A stretch of 35,812 nucleotides of DNA from Podaxis mareebaensis (lineage: Eukaryota > Basidiomycota > Agaricomycetes > Agaricales > Agaricaceae), in NCBI GenBank assembly GCA_018524725.1, contig JAEUWP010000124.1, positions 1 through 35,812 of the forward strand. The letters are read 5' to 3'. The translations under genes were made by a program, and so were the position numbers. Under the pieces are notes generated by a model, which was not told where the DNA came from, did not search any database, and saw nothing but the letters and a program-made list of their open reading frames with translations. Positions 10,895 through 20,392 of this stretch are shown piece by piece (position 1 is the first letter of the stretch; each line of letters opens with the position of its first letter).

Positions 10895-11349
10895 CCTGTG
10901 ATGGCTTCTATTGGATCATCCAATTCTTAGACCAAAATCCAGTGGCATTCTCATTTGCTGACCAGATTCATGGACCCATCACCCAAGAGGAGTTTGCCAC
11001 CCACTGCCTTGCATGCAGAGAGCAAATTGCAATCAATGGAGTCCCAGATGTTCACTGAAGGTCTTTCTTCTTTTCTTATTTGCCTCATAGCTAGCTCCCC
11101 CACTCCTATGCCTCCTCTTCTATCTTCACTTTTCCTCTCTACTATTTGTGTCTTGTTAAGTCAGTATATCTTTCTTTTCATCTCATTATCTCTAGTGTAG
11201 CTCCCCTGCTCCCTACCCTCTTCTGCTTTTCCCCTTTTTCTTCTCTCCCTTTCTCTCTCTCTCTAGTTTCAGTATTGGGACTGCTATCATGCACCTGTTT
11301 GTAGTAGTTAGTTCTATTGCAATAAACATCAAATTAAAAAAAAAAAAAA
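10895..11349 (+). mobile_element. Poly(A)-tailed retroposed insert inside the transposase
   Basis: This 455-bp insert separates two parts of the transposase reading frame. It begins with about 54 open codons ending at TGA 11056-11058, followed by a pyrimidine-rich 3' UTR-like stretch. An AATAAA signal at 11321-11326 comes next, then 14 A residues at 11336-11349 directly before the right copy of a 16-bp duplication. These are the marks of target-primed reverse transcription: a 5'-truncated LINE, a SINE-like element or a processed transcript mobilised by a LINE. The short C-terminal peptide (containing ITQEEFATHCLACREQ) is not one I recognise, so the source RNA is unknown. Insert plus one duplication is 471 bp, a multiple of three, so the downstream frame is kept, probably by chance. 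Confidence 0.85.
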
Positions 11350-11365
11350 GAATCATGTGCAGCAG
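11350..11365 (+). repeat. Target-site duplication, right copy
   Basis: This is the partner of 10879-10894, with one T/C difference, and follows the 14-nt poly(A) tract directly. Confidence 0.85.
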
Positions 11366-11619
11366 AGGAGATCAGCAAGAGCACTGGTGGTGATGATGAT
11401 GATGATAGTGAAGATTACTCAGCCCAGCCTCCATTGCACAAAGATCTCCTACAAGCATCTGCTTTGATGAACAGGTACCTCACAACCTCTAATCACCTAT
11501 TCTCTCACCAGATGGAGAACCTATTGGTTTTATTCAACTGGACACTTTGCCTGGAGCAGGTAGCTACACTGAAGGATACACATATTGAGGATTACTTTGC
11601 TTGTAAAACTACTACCTAA

Positions 11620-11790
11620 CTTAGATTGACCATGATATGTCATGTAGGATAGCCTTTATGATTATTTCAAGTGTAATTATTCAAAATTTAATTGATTTTC
11701 ACAACATATTTTCACATATTCTCATAACCCATACTCTGTCAAAACCCATAGCCCAGCCATGTCACGAAGGGGTATGGAATAAGGCAGAGG
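11620..11790. other. Downstream flank of the transposase with ATAACCCATA motif
   Basis: No gene. At about 11726-11752 the sequence CATAACCCATACTCTG followed by AACCCATAG closely resembles the subterminal repeats of the TIR element at 34995-35719. This suggests it is the subterminal part of the Tigger/pogo element. The expected outer TIR (a GGCAACTG end) is not found before the duplicated block begins, so the element end seems lost. Confidence 0.45.
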
Positions 11791-12119
11791 CATAAACACT
11801 ATAAGTACATACCATACCAACAGTATTGATCAACTCAATTCCAGTAACACATTCACCCAATTCTAGCATCTTGAAGTCCAGCAGAAAAACTGAATGTCAG
11901 CTTGCCTGTCTTCACCGATTGACAATGCGAGAGACGGTCACTATAATGCATTTGTGTACAGCACTGATCTTGAAATATACTACAATGACCATTAAAAGAC
12001 AATGACGAATGAGACAACCCAAAATAATTGACAAGGAAAATGAGAAAACAGCAAATACATCTGCAGCAATAGAGATATCTATGAGCTACTGCGAGAGAGG
12101 CCAAGCAGAAGAAGCTTGG

Positions 12120-13801
12120 CTAAAAGTGAGGGAGGAATGTAGTCCATGCAACATTCTTATAAACACCTGCTGGAAGATCACGAAGAGTGGTAAAGGCAAG
12201 CACAACGAGAACGAGGCGCGCAATGGCATACCCCAAGCCCCCAGTAAACACGATGACCACGACAAAGAATTCAGTCACCTTATTGCTAAATCTACTGTTA
12301 AGAAGCATGCAGCATGGAACGAGTGGTGGTTGAGTGGTTATCCAGAACGCAGAGACTTGCCACAGCATTTTTTCAGGGTAAGAAGGGAAGGACGACGTCC
12401 AAATCGGTATCAAGTGGATGCAGCCAAACACCGCTGCAATCAAACTGAAAGTGAATATTGTTCTGGTGCTGCCCTCCTTTGATGCATAGAAGAGGGGTGA
12501 GTCTTCGATGGCATGAAGTCCGAGTTCGCCCACAAACATTGCGAAGAGGGGCTCAACGGGCCTTAAAATGAGGAAGAAGAGCCAATCCTGGGCATCCATG
12601 TCCCGCCAGTTGCACTTAGGAAGCAACAGCTGGTAAAGTCCCGTCAATAACAATGAGAATACTCTAGCCATCCACCGCATTAACCAGTTCACACTCTTGA
12701 GAATGTTGTCAAAAAATTGGTGTGCCCGGGCGTAACGCTGCGGAGGTTCAGACAGTAAAGCCGCGCTCTCCTCGTCTCGACATCCCCCTTCGATCCCTGA
12801 CGTCTCCGGATCATCGTCGGAATGAATGGAGTTTGAGGTACGCGAGAGATCGCCCCCATTTTCTGGCCTGCCTTGCATCCCATCACTCTCTGCTGCCTCC
12901 ACTTTCTTCTCTACTATTGATCCACACGTCTCACACGGAGATCCCTTCGGTGGCGTGTGTACATGGACCGGAATAGCCACGCGCATATTCTGAGGTTTGT
13001 TCCACCACAAAGCGTACGTGATGATGTTGAGGAACGCGAAGCCGAGTGTGACGACTTCCAGTTCCGTCACTGGCAGATGTTTTATCCACCGAGCAAGGCA
13101 TTGGAAGATGAACCATGTGGTCTGAAGGACGACGAGGAGCTTGGTGAGGAAATCTCCCTTGCTCTTGTCGTTGATCTCCTCTTCCGACATGTCGAAAGTC
13201 TCCTCGAGCTCGAAGATGTCTTCAATATAATCAACAGGTTTCCCATCTTGGTATTCCATCAGGCCGCGCATCTCGAGAAGGAAGCCATGTGTAAGAGTCC
13301 AAGGGCCGCCTGGCTTTTCCTCTCCGCGATTGCGAAACCAATTGAAGAGAGACCATGCCGGTGGGTTCACTATAGAAAATATGGGAATGAAGAGCAACTA
13401 AAATTGGTTGCCGACTCACCCCCCTTGTGGAATCTCCAGTTGTAATATCTGACGTGCTCTGCCGCTCCGAGACGTTGTCTCAACGCCCACGTCGTGACAA
13501 ATTCAGGGCCGATGATAGCATAGAACATAATCGTCACCCGTTCCTTAAAAGTCTTCCATCCTGAATTACGTGGATCAGGGACATTCGGGTGAACAGCGAC
13601 CCAGGTACAAGCAAAGATAGTAGCAAGGCAGCTCCAGACGATATCCTGCATGGTACGGTAGCGCGCAACGTTCATGCATTCGGGGAGTTCGCGACCAAAG
13701 ATGGTGAGAGGGATAGGTGGATCGAGGGCATCGGGAGGTGGTAAAACGGGGGCACTTGACGAGACGTTGAGCACTGCAATGAGAAGGAGGAGGATAAGCA
13801 T
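12120..13801 (-). CDS. Multi-pass membrane protein of unknown function, copy A
   Basis: Two exons, 13801-13420 and 13369-12120, are joined across a 50-bp intron with a GTGAGT donor and CTATAG acceptor, giving 543 residues. The ATG is chosen because it opens a hydrophobic signal-like segment (MLILLLLIAVLN) and aligns with the start of copy B. Conserved blocks include IVWSCLATIFACTWVAVHPN near residues 53-72, a KSKGDFLTK block, and LPVTELEVVTLGFAFLNIIT with TYALWWNKPQ. A hydrophilic acidic loop follows, then C-terminal membrane segments ending AWTTFLPHF. These are hallmarks of a large uncharacterised membrane-protein family expanded in agaricomycetes; no function is established. The frame is fully open and CpG-rich. 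A patch at about 12240-12350 differs strongly from copy B (PLVPCCMLLNSRF versus ALILLVSILDTAF) without a length change, so one copy has altered residues in a predicted membrane segment. Function is unknown; the family call is from memory of similar proteins. Confidence 0.85.
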
Positions 13802-14739
13802 GGTGGGTGATGAGGAGGAAAGGCAGAGCTGGGAACAATCGCTCGTATCCTGGAGGTATACATTTGACCTATGGGGCGTCTGTCGTGACAGCGTCTCCTG
13901 TTATCAATCTGACAGACAGTATGGATGTAGGCAGTGCATGGCGCGTCTAGTGTAACCGAAGTAGGTCAAGCAGCGGAGACTTGCGGGCGCAAATGAGTTT
14001 CATGCTGTTCCAGGGCTGTTGTACTCGCCTCGCTTGTCACCTTGCCAGGCGTACTGTATAGCATTTCCCCACCTTCAACTGCACTCGCGCACTGTCCTTC
14101 CCACCCGTTCCCTTCCTAATGCTTAGCCCCTTCACCCACGCTGCCGTACTTTATATTACAACCAGAATTTGGCACAGATCCGTGATTTCACACATTGACA
14201 TAGTACTCCAATCTCGTTCCACCCTCACCTCAGTATGTGGGGTCTCGAGCCACAATCCCTCGAAGGTTATAGGCTCTCTAATATCCCAGACACGCTACTT
14301 TCGCGAGGAGAATACGATACGTAGTGTTCGAAGCTCTGAAGTCAAGTGATCGACGTAGATTCATCAATATAGTCAAGAATATTCAGAGAATCATAAAACA
14401 AAGACTAGTAATGTAAAGTAAGATCAAAAACACCACCTTCAGATCGAACATGGGGAAGCGGAAGGTCTATCTATTAACCATCCAGGTCAGATATCCAACA
14501 CAGAACTCATCCGCTCGTCAAGCCATCAGCATCAATATCGACATCAACATCATTACAGACGGCGCCTTCCACGTCTACAAAATAAAATCATAACAAATCC
14601 ATCGTAAGTAGGTCGCTTGTATTTTAGATAGGTTTTTCCGTCCTTCTAGGTGAACTGAGCAAGAACGAGCGTGGGAGTACGCAGAGGCAGGGAGCATGGA
14701 CGGGGAAAGAGACAAGGAAGAGATCATACAACCATACGA
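13802..14739. other. Intergenic region of block A
   Basis: This lies between the start of the membrane protein gene and the 3' end of the DGK1-like pseudogene and is duplicated at 19483-20392. It should hold the membrane-protein promoter and the DGK1 3' UTR. I see no further coding region or RNA gene. Confidence 0.6.
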
Positions 14740-16182
14740 TCATGATAATGACCTCCAAAGAGACCCAACCCATCCCACAAACTTCAAGAAGCCGAGGGTA
14801 CATCCACCAGAGATGATGGGTAGTGTGAGATTATCATCCAACGACCCAAGATCTATCAGCACTCATTAGCATCCCGAATAATCAACAGACAACCACGGAC
14901 GACTCACCCATGGCTTCGGCAACACCGCTCACCAACCCCGCAACAACACCGATCACACCAAGGCCCAACCAACTCTTCAACGCTCCTCCACCAAACGAAC
15001 CAACGCCTGCATCGAAACTCCAACTCACATCACGTCCACCAAATCTCAGCGGAGCGACCCATGCCCAAAAACTGATAGCGATCAGGGTCCCAGTCACACT
15101 AGCAGCAATGAACCCTGCAAGGGACTTTCTCGGTGCCAGTGGGATCCTGACGAGCGGTAACGAAGGTAATGGAAGTGGGATATGTGAAGGCAGGCGTGGC
15201 GACGAGGGGCCGTAGAGTCGGCCAATAGTTGAAGCTGCAGTATCCGCCCATGAAAGACTGTAGAATATGCAGAACGACAAATGAGGTTGTCAGTGACAGG
15301 ATGAATGGAAGCGTAGAGCGGGAGGAGAGGAGGACGGAAGAGGAAGGAGGGAAGGGTAGTGCAAAGGGACGTACATGAGAATTGCAACTGTGGCGACGTC
15401 CTGCGGATAGAACTGCAGGACAAAGTTGACTCCGAGGATGTACCATATCACTCCGTTCGTTGAATTCTACAACACCTCACTTAGCCCACGTGCGCGAAAA
15501 GAAGAGATAAAAAGGGCACACCTTTTCACTTTCACGCATCAAGAACCCGAGCATGCGCTCGTACAGCCTTTCGAATGCAGGCGACCGGAAGCGCAACAGG
15601 TCGGCGGGGACAATAATGCACAGCGACGACCACAATATCAATACAATTTTCGAGGGGTCACTTTCGGAGACGTAGAGATACAGCGTGAAGCACCCTGTCC
15701 TCAGAGCACTGAATAAGAGAGATGAGATAAGTGAACAGCAACGCACCGATAGAACTATGTAACAACTTCCTAGGAATTTCCCGGTCTATCTTCTGTTTCT
15801 GCTTCTTCTCGACTCCATTGCCATTGACGTGTCCATTTGCATGCCCGCTCGTATGACCGTTAGTGCTAAGGGCCTTGTCTCATCTCACGAACTCGTCATA
15901 AAGTGCCCTCTTAACCTCGGCCCTCTTTACTTCGGCCTCAACCTCTCTCTCCCGCTCTCCATCACTCACGTTTGAAGAATGGATGCTGGGGTCATCTTCA
16001 CGAGTGGCGTACGTGTCGACCATCTCGAGGTGGCCGAGGCCTTCGAGTCACCTGATAACCTTGCGGGTGATGTTGTGGACGCCCTTGTCAGAGGAAAGGG
16101 AAGACGGGGAGAAGGTAACGATGGGAGAACGGGAGCGAAGATGGTGGGGAGGTGAGCTCGGAGGGGAGGAGGATATTGACAT
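14740..16182 (-). pseudogene. DGK1-like CTP-dependent diacylglycerol kinase, copy A, inactivated
   Basis: The five-exon structure of the intact copy is preserved: 16182-15747, 15694-15522, 15466-15375, 15257-14908 and 14852-14740. All splice signals are GT-AG and exon lengths (436, 173, 92, 350, 113) are identical to copy B. Exon 1 carries two in-frame TGA stops, at 16050-16048 where copy B has CGA (Arg) and at 15892-15890 where copy B has CGG (Arg). The conserved kinase core starts after these stops, so no functional enzyme is expected from the normal start. The conserved Trp before the PRK motif is also changed (DREIPRK against DWEIPRK). The rest of the catalytic domain is otherwise well kept, so loss looks recent. 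Alternative initiation downstream of the second stop cannot be excluded from sequence. Confidence 0.85.
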
Positions 16183-16329
16183 GAGGGCTCGCAAGGGCGG
16201 GAGAGCGGTGGTGTAGTCAACCCCAACACACGACAGACTTCGGCGCAGTCCTGCCTATTTTGGAATAGATTCACACGTGCACATATACAACAATGATGCT
16301 ATCCACCACCCATGTACTACTGTATAAGC

Positions 16330-17005
16330 CTAGTACACATACCCAAGCAGCTTGCCTCCAACATTCTTGCGACACGCCTCCTCGTGGTCCAGAATTCCAG
16401 ACGATGTGGTGAGGATGATGATACCAAACCCACGAGAGGGAAGGAGCAAGTTGACTCAAGACTCGATTTGGCTGACCTACACATTGAAGCGTGGCGGAGA
16501 TCACTCCAATTTTTTTCAGACGCCCGTTCAGCTAGATCACAATCTTTCTGGCATGGTGGTCACCAATTATTTCGAATTCAGCCTGTCGAGATCAATCATC
16601 AGCGTCCTGAACTGAACTACGTCAAGGCATTGAGTAAGATGTCGCCTCTTCTGTGACCCCATGTCCGTGGGGAATGGAGACACATGCTGTATTGGTTAAC
16701 GGAGACGTTTGATATGTCGGAGGGGTAAAACGACAACCGCGTGGAGGTGGGTCGCGCCAATCGTAGTTATATCACTCCGAGCAAAGAAAGACGTGCAGCT
16801 GGGGGATGGAAAGTGGACTCACCATGGCGCTGCATGACGCTGAGGAACTTGACAACGACCTTGGAGGAGGGGGCGGATGAGGACCTGGCGCTTTCCACGG
16901 CGCTCGGTGTTGACAATGTTTTTAAGGTAGTCGTTCTGTTACCCAGTCTCAGATACATCCCATAACACAGGGCAGACGACTCGCCAAGACAGAGATGTGA
17001 ACCAT
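16330..17005 (-). pseudogene. Ribosomal protein uS8 (RPS22/S15a), copy A, dead
   Basis: The three-exon layout of uS8 is recognisable: exon 1 17005-16985, exon 2 16935-16823, exon 3 from 16582. Against the intact copy it has a GC instead of GT donor after exon 1, a 1-bp insertion in exon 2 (G run near 16870), an 8-bp deletion at the start of exon 3 and a CAG-to-TAG stop at 16534-16532. It also has a further 1-bp insertion near 16493. Residue 3 of the near-invariant start is changed from Arg to His. Any one of the frameshifts kills the product. Confidence 0.92.
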
Positions 17006-17228
17006 TTTTGTGGATCGTTTCTTTTTTCAGTGCATGCGTCGAAAGGGAGGGCGCGGGAGACTACACAGAGAAGATAGAGGATAAGCAAATGTATGGACTC
17101 CAGTCTGAGTGTCGTTCTACAGAAAGCGCGAGTCAGACGGGGAATGAAGCGGAATCATCTCCACCTCCATCTCAAACTCCCTTCCTCGTCGACACTCAGC
17201 AGCAACAGCATACATTTACCTTGGACTC

Positions 17229-17463
17229 ATAAGTATGCTACTGCTATCGCCGATTTGGCGATGGGAGCGCTAAATCTCGCAGTTCGCATCAGTTGCGAAG
17301 TTATCAAGAGATACTAAGCAGGGGAACATACAAGCCTAGCGCCAGTCATGGGTACCACGTTAAATCGTACTGGTCTGCAAGCACCATTGTGGACGCCGAT
17401 TAAGGTGGACTTCGTCCCCTGCTGGGGATCACTGCAGTCCTGTTTCGTAGGATCTCGAATGAG
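17229..17463. other. Spacer between the two duplicated blocks
   Basis: 235 bp present only once. I see no coding region, repeat or RNA gene in it. It marks the junction between the promoter-side end of block A and the gene-3'-side start of block B. Confidence 0.6.
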
Positions 17464-17797
17464 CATGTAAACATTCTAAGTACATAACTTACCAACAGTA
17501 TTGACCAACTCAATTCCAATAATACATTCATCCAATTCTAGCATCTGGAAGAGTCTCTCCGAAAAACTGACCATGGGCTTATCTGCAGCCACTAATTGAC
17601 AGTGCGAGAGATGGTCACCATAGTGTATTTATGCACAGCACTGATGCCGAAACTCTACTACAATGATTACTAGAGGTCAAGGACGAAAAAGACAGCCCAA
17701 AAGAACCAGTAAGGAAAATGAGAAAATGACCAATACATCTACCGCAATAGAGATACCAATGGGCTACTGTGGGAGAGGCCAAGTAGAAAGGCGCTAG

Positions 17798-19482
17798 CTA
17801 AAAGTGAGGGAGGAATGTAGTCCATGCAACGTTCTTATAAACATCTGCTGGAAGATCACGAAGAGTGGTAAAGGCAAGCACAATGAGAATGAGGCGTGCA
17901 ACGGCATATCCCAAGCCTCCAAAAAAGATGATGAAAACATCAAGCGAAGTAGTCACCATATTGTCAAATGCGGTATCGAGAATACTCACCAATAGAATGA
18001 GTGCTGGCTGAATGGTTATCCAGAATGCAGAGCCTTGCCACAGCATTTTTTCAGGGTAAGAAGGGAAGGATGACGTCCAAATCGGTATCAAGTGGATGCA
18101 GCCAAACGCCGCAGCAATCAAACTGAAAGTGAATATTGCTCTGGTGCTGACCTCCTTTGATGCATAGAAGTGGGGTGAGCTTTTGATGGCATCAGATCTG
18201 ACTTCGCCCACAAACATTGCGATGAGGGGCTCAACGGGCCTTAAAATGAGGAAGAAGAGCCAATCCTGGGCATCCATGTCCCGCCAGTTGCACTTGGGAA
18301 GCAACAGCTGGTAAAGTCCCATCAATAACGATGAGAATGCCTTAGCCATCCACCGCATTAACCAGTTCACACTCTTGGGAATGTTGTCAAAAAATCGGCA
18401 TGCCCGGGTGTAACGCTGCGGAGGTTCAGACAGCAAACCCGCGCTCTCCTCGTCTTGACATCCCCCTTCGATCCCAGATGTCTCCGGATCATTGTCGGAA
18501 TGAATGGAGTTTGAGGTACGCAAGAGATCACCCCCATTTTCTGGCCTGCCTTGCATCCCATCACTCTCTGCTGTCTCCACTTTCTCTTCTACTAGTGACC
18601 CATACGTCTCACATGGAGATCCCTTCAGTGGCATGTGTACATGGACCGGAATAGCCACACGCATATTCTGAGGTTTGTTCCACCACAAAGCGTATGTGAT
18701 GATGTTGAGGAACGCGAAGCCGAGTGTGACGACTTCCAGCTCTGTCACTGGCAGATGTTTTATCCACCGTGCGAGGCATTGGAAGATGAACCATGTGGTT
18801 TGGAGGACGACAAGGAGCTTGGTGAGGAAGTCTCCCTTGCTCTTGTCGTTGATCTCCTCTTCCGACATGTCGAAACGCTCCTCTAGCTCTGAGACTTTTT
18901 CAATATATCCAGCAGGTTTTCCATCTTGGTATTTCATCAGGCCACGCATCTCGAGAAGGAAGGCATGTGTAAGAGTCCAAGGGCCAATTGGCTTTTCCTC
19001 CCCACGGTTGCGAAACCAATTGAAGAGAGACCATGCTGGTGGCTTTGCTATAGAGAATGTAAGACTGAAGAGCAGCTAAAATGGGTCATCAGCTCACCCC
19101 CACCATGGAACTCCTGGTTATACTCTCGAACGTGCTTTGCAGCTCCGAGACGTTGTCTCAACGCCCACGTCGTGACAAATTCAGGGCCAATGATAGCATA
19201 GAACATAATCGTCACCCGTTCCTTGAAAGTCTTCCATCCCGAATTATGTGGATCAGGGACATTTGGGTGAACGGCGACCCAGGTACAAGCAAAGATAGTA
19301 GCAAGACAGCTCCAAACGATATCCGGCATGGTACGGGAGCTCGCGACGTTCATGCAGTCAGGAAGTTCTCGACCGAAGATGGTGAGAGGGATGAGTAGAT
19401 CGAGAGCATCGGGAGGTGGTGAAACAGGAGCACTTGACGAGGCATTGAGTGCTGCAATGAGAAGGAGGAGGATGAGCATCAT
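17798..19482 (-). CDS. Multi-pass membrane protein of unknown function, copy B
   Basis: Exons 19482-19098 and 19047-17798 join across a 50-bp GT-AG intron (donor GTGAGC) to give 544 residues. Two adjacent ATGs start it; the second equals the start of copy A. A signal-like hydrophobic N-terminus precedes the conserved IVWSCLATIFACTWVAVHPN block. The KSKGDFLTK and LPVTELEVVTLGF blocks and the AWTTFLPHF end are unchanged from copy A. Relative to copy A many CpG sites in this gene are now TpG or CpA (for example in the acidic loop around 18400-18600), yet no stop or frameshift has appeared, which suggests selection or recent decay. The membrane segment near 17930-18030 reads ALILLVSILDTAF and is more hydrophobic than in copy A. 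The gene is the last of three minus-strand genes. The biochemical role is unknown. Confidence 0.85.
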
Positions 19483-20392
19483 GTGCGATGAGGAAGAAAG
19501 GCAGAACTGGGGAGAATCACTCGCATCCTGGGCATAGATATACTTACCTGCGGCGTCTGTCAATACTGCATCTCCTATTTATGACTGACAGGCAGTATGC
19601 GGTATATGGCATGGCTAGTGTGTCCAAAAGTAGGCCAATTGGGGAGGATCCGTGGGTATGAATAGCTTTCAGGCTGTCCAGGGCTGTTCCGTTCGCTTCG
19701 CTTGCTACGTTGCCAGGCATAGTACACCGCATTTCTTCGCCTTCAGTTCTACCCGTGCACTGTCCTTTCTATTCTTTTCTTTCCTATTTTCTTAGCCCCT
19801 TCTCCCATCCCCTCGGAAGCTTGTTTTTGCAAGCAGGCATCTGACACAGATGTATTGATTTCACACATAAACACCATACCCTAAACGCCCTCTACTCTCA
19901 CCCCAGCATGTGGAGTCTAGAACAATGACCCCAGTCAAGCCTTCAAAGAGTGTAGGCTCTAATATCCCAGACACGCAGTTTTCGCGAGGAGAATGGATAC
20001 ATAGTGTTGGAAGCTCTGAAACCAAGCGATTGACGTAGATTCGCAAATATATTCCGAGAATCATAAACAAAGACTAGTAATGTAAAGTAAGACCAAAAAT
20101 ACCACCTCCAAACTGAACATGGGCGAGCGGAAGATCTATCTATCAACCATCCAGTCCAGATATCCAGCACAACACATCCATCCGCTCGTCAAATCATCAA
20201 CATCAACATCAACATCATTACAGGCGACGCCTTCCACGTCTACGAAATAAAATCATAACAAATCCATCCTAAGTAGGTCACTTGTATTTTAGATAACTTT
20301 TTTTCGTCCTCTAGGTGAGTTGGGCAAGAACGAGCGTGATGATACGCATAGAAGCAGGGAGCATGGATGGGAGGGATGAAACAAGGAAACGA
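19483..20392. other. Intergenic region of block B
   Basis: Counterpart of 13802-14739, between the membrane protein start and the DGK1 stop codon. It presumably contains the promoter of the former and the 3' UTR of the latter. No additional gene seen. Confidence 0.6.

Larger units (their letters stand above)
9122..11619 (+). pseudogene. Tigger/pogo-type DDE transposase, decayed
   Basis: The sequence encodes a decayed CENP-B/DDE_1-class transposase. An N-terminal piece (9122-9316) is followed in another frame by the helix-turn-helix region around 9423-9600 (KIEVLDWYHANSKNQSK, then KQPLVSDWLKEE). A second DNA-binding half follows around 9740-9900 (HGEAGSAS), then IFNMDEMGLFY with the first catalytic Asp near 9977. 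A likely 50-bp intron spans 10000-10049. The second Asp lies in LLQDDFSGH near 10342. The third catalytic position reads PLNQGII near 10435, with Asn where the family has Asp. The C-terminus (11350-11619) ends in KDTHIEDYF, typical of this family. Several stops (for example near 9357, 9618, 10156, 10240, 10276) and shifts in the N-terminal half inactivate it. A poly(A)-tailed insert interrupts the frame at 10895-11349. The right end of the element cannot be defined and the left end is cut by the Gypsy LTR. Confidence 0.85.
11791..17228. repeat. Tandem segmental duplication, left block (A)
   Basis: This block of about 5.4 kb is repeated in the same orientation at 17464-22882. It contains a membrane protein gene, a DGK1-like gene and uS8, all on the minus strand, with their introns and flanks. 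Similarity starts near CATAAACA...TAAGTACATA and ends at TACCTTGG(A/G)CTC, which lies in the promoter upstream of uS8. Block A holds two dead genes and one open gene. Confidence 0.9.

Noticed and set aside
11391..11408. GAT trinucleotide run as a separate repeat feature
   Set aside because: It encodes the acidic stretch before the transposase C-terminus and is part of that coding sequence.
14910..15215. Forward-strand ORF repeated at 20563-20868
   Set aside because: Conserved between blocks only because it is antisense to the DGK1 exon 4.
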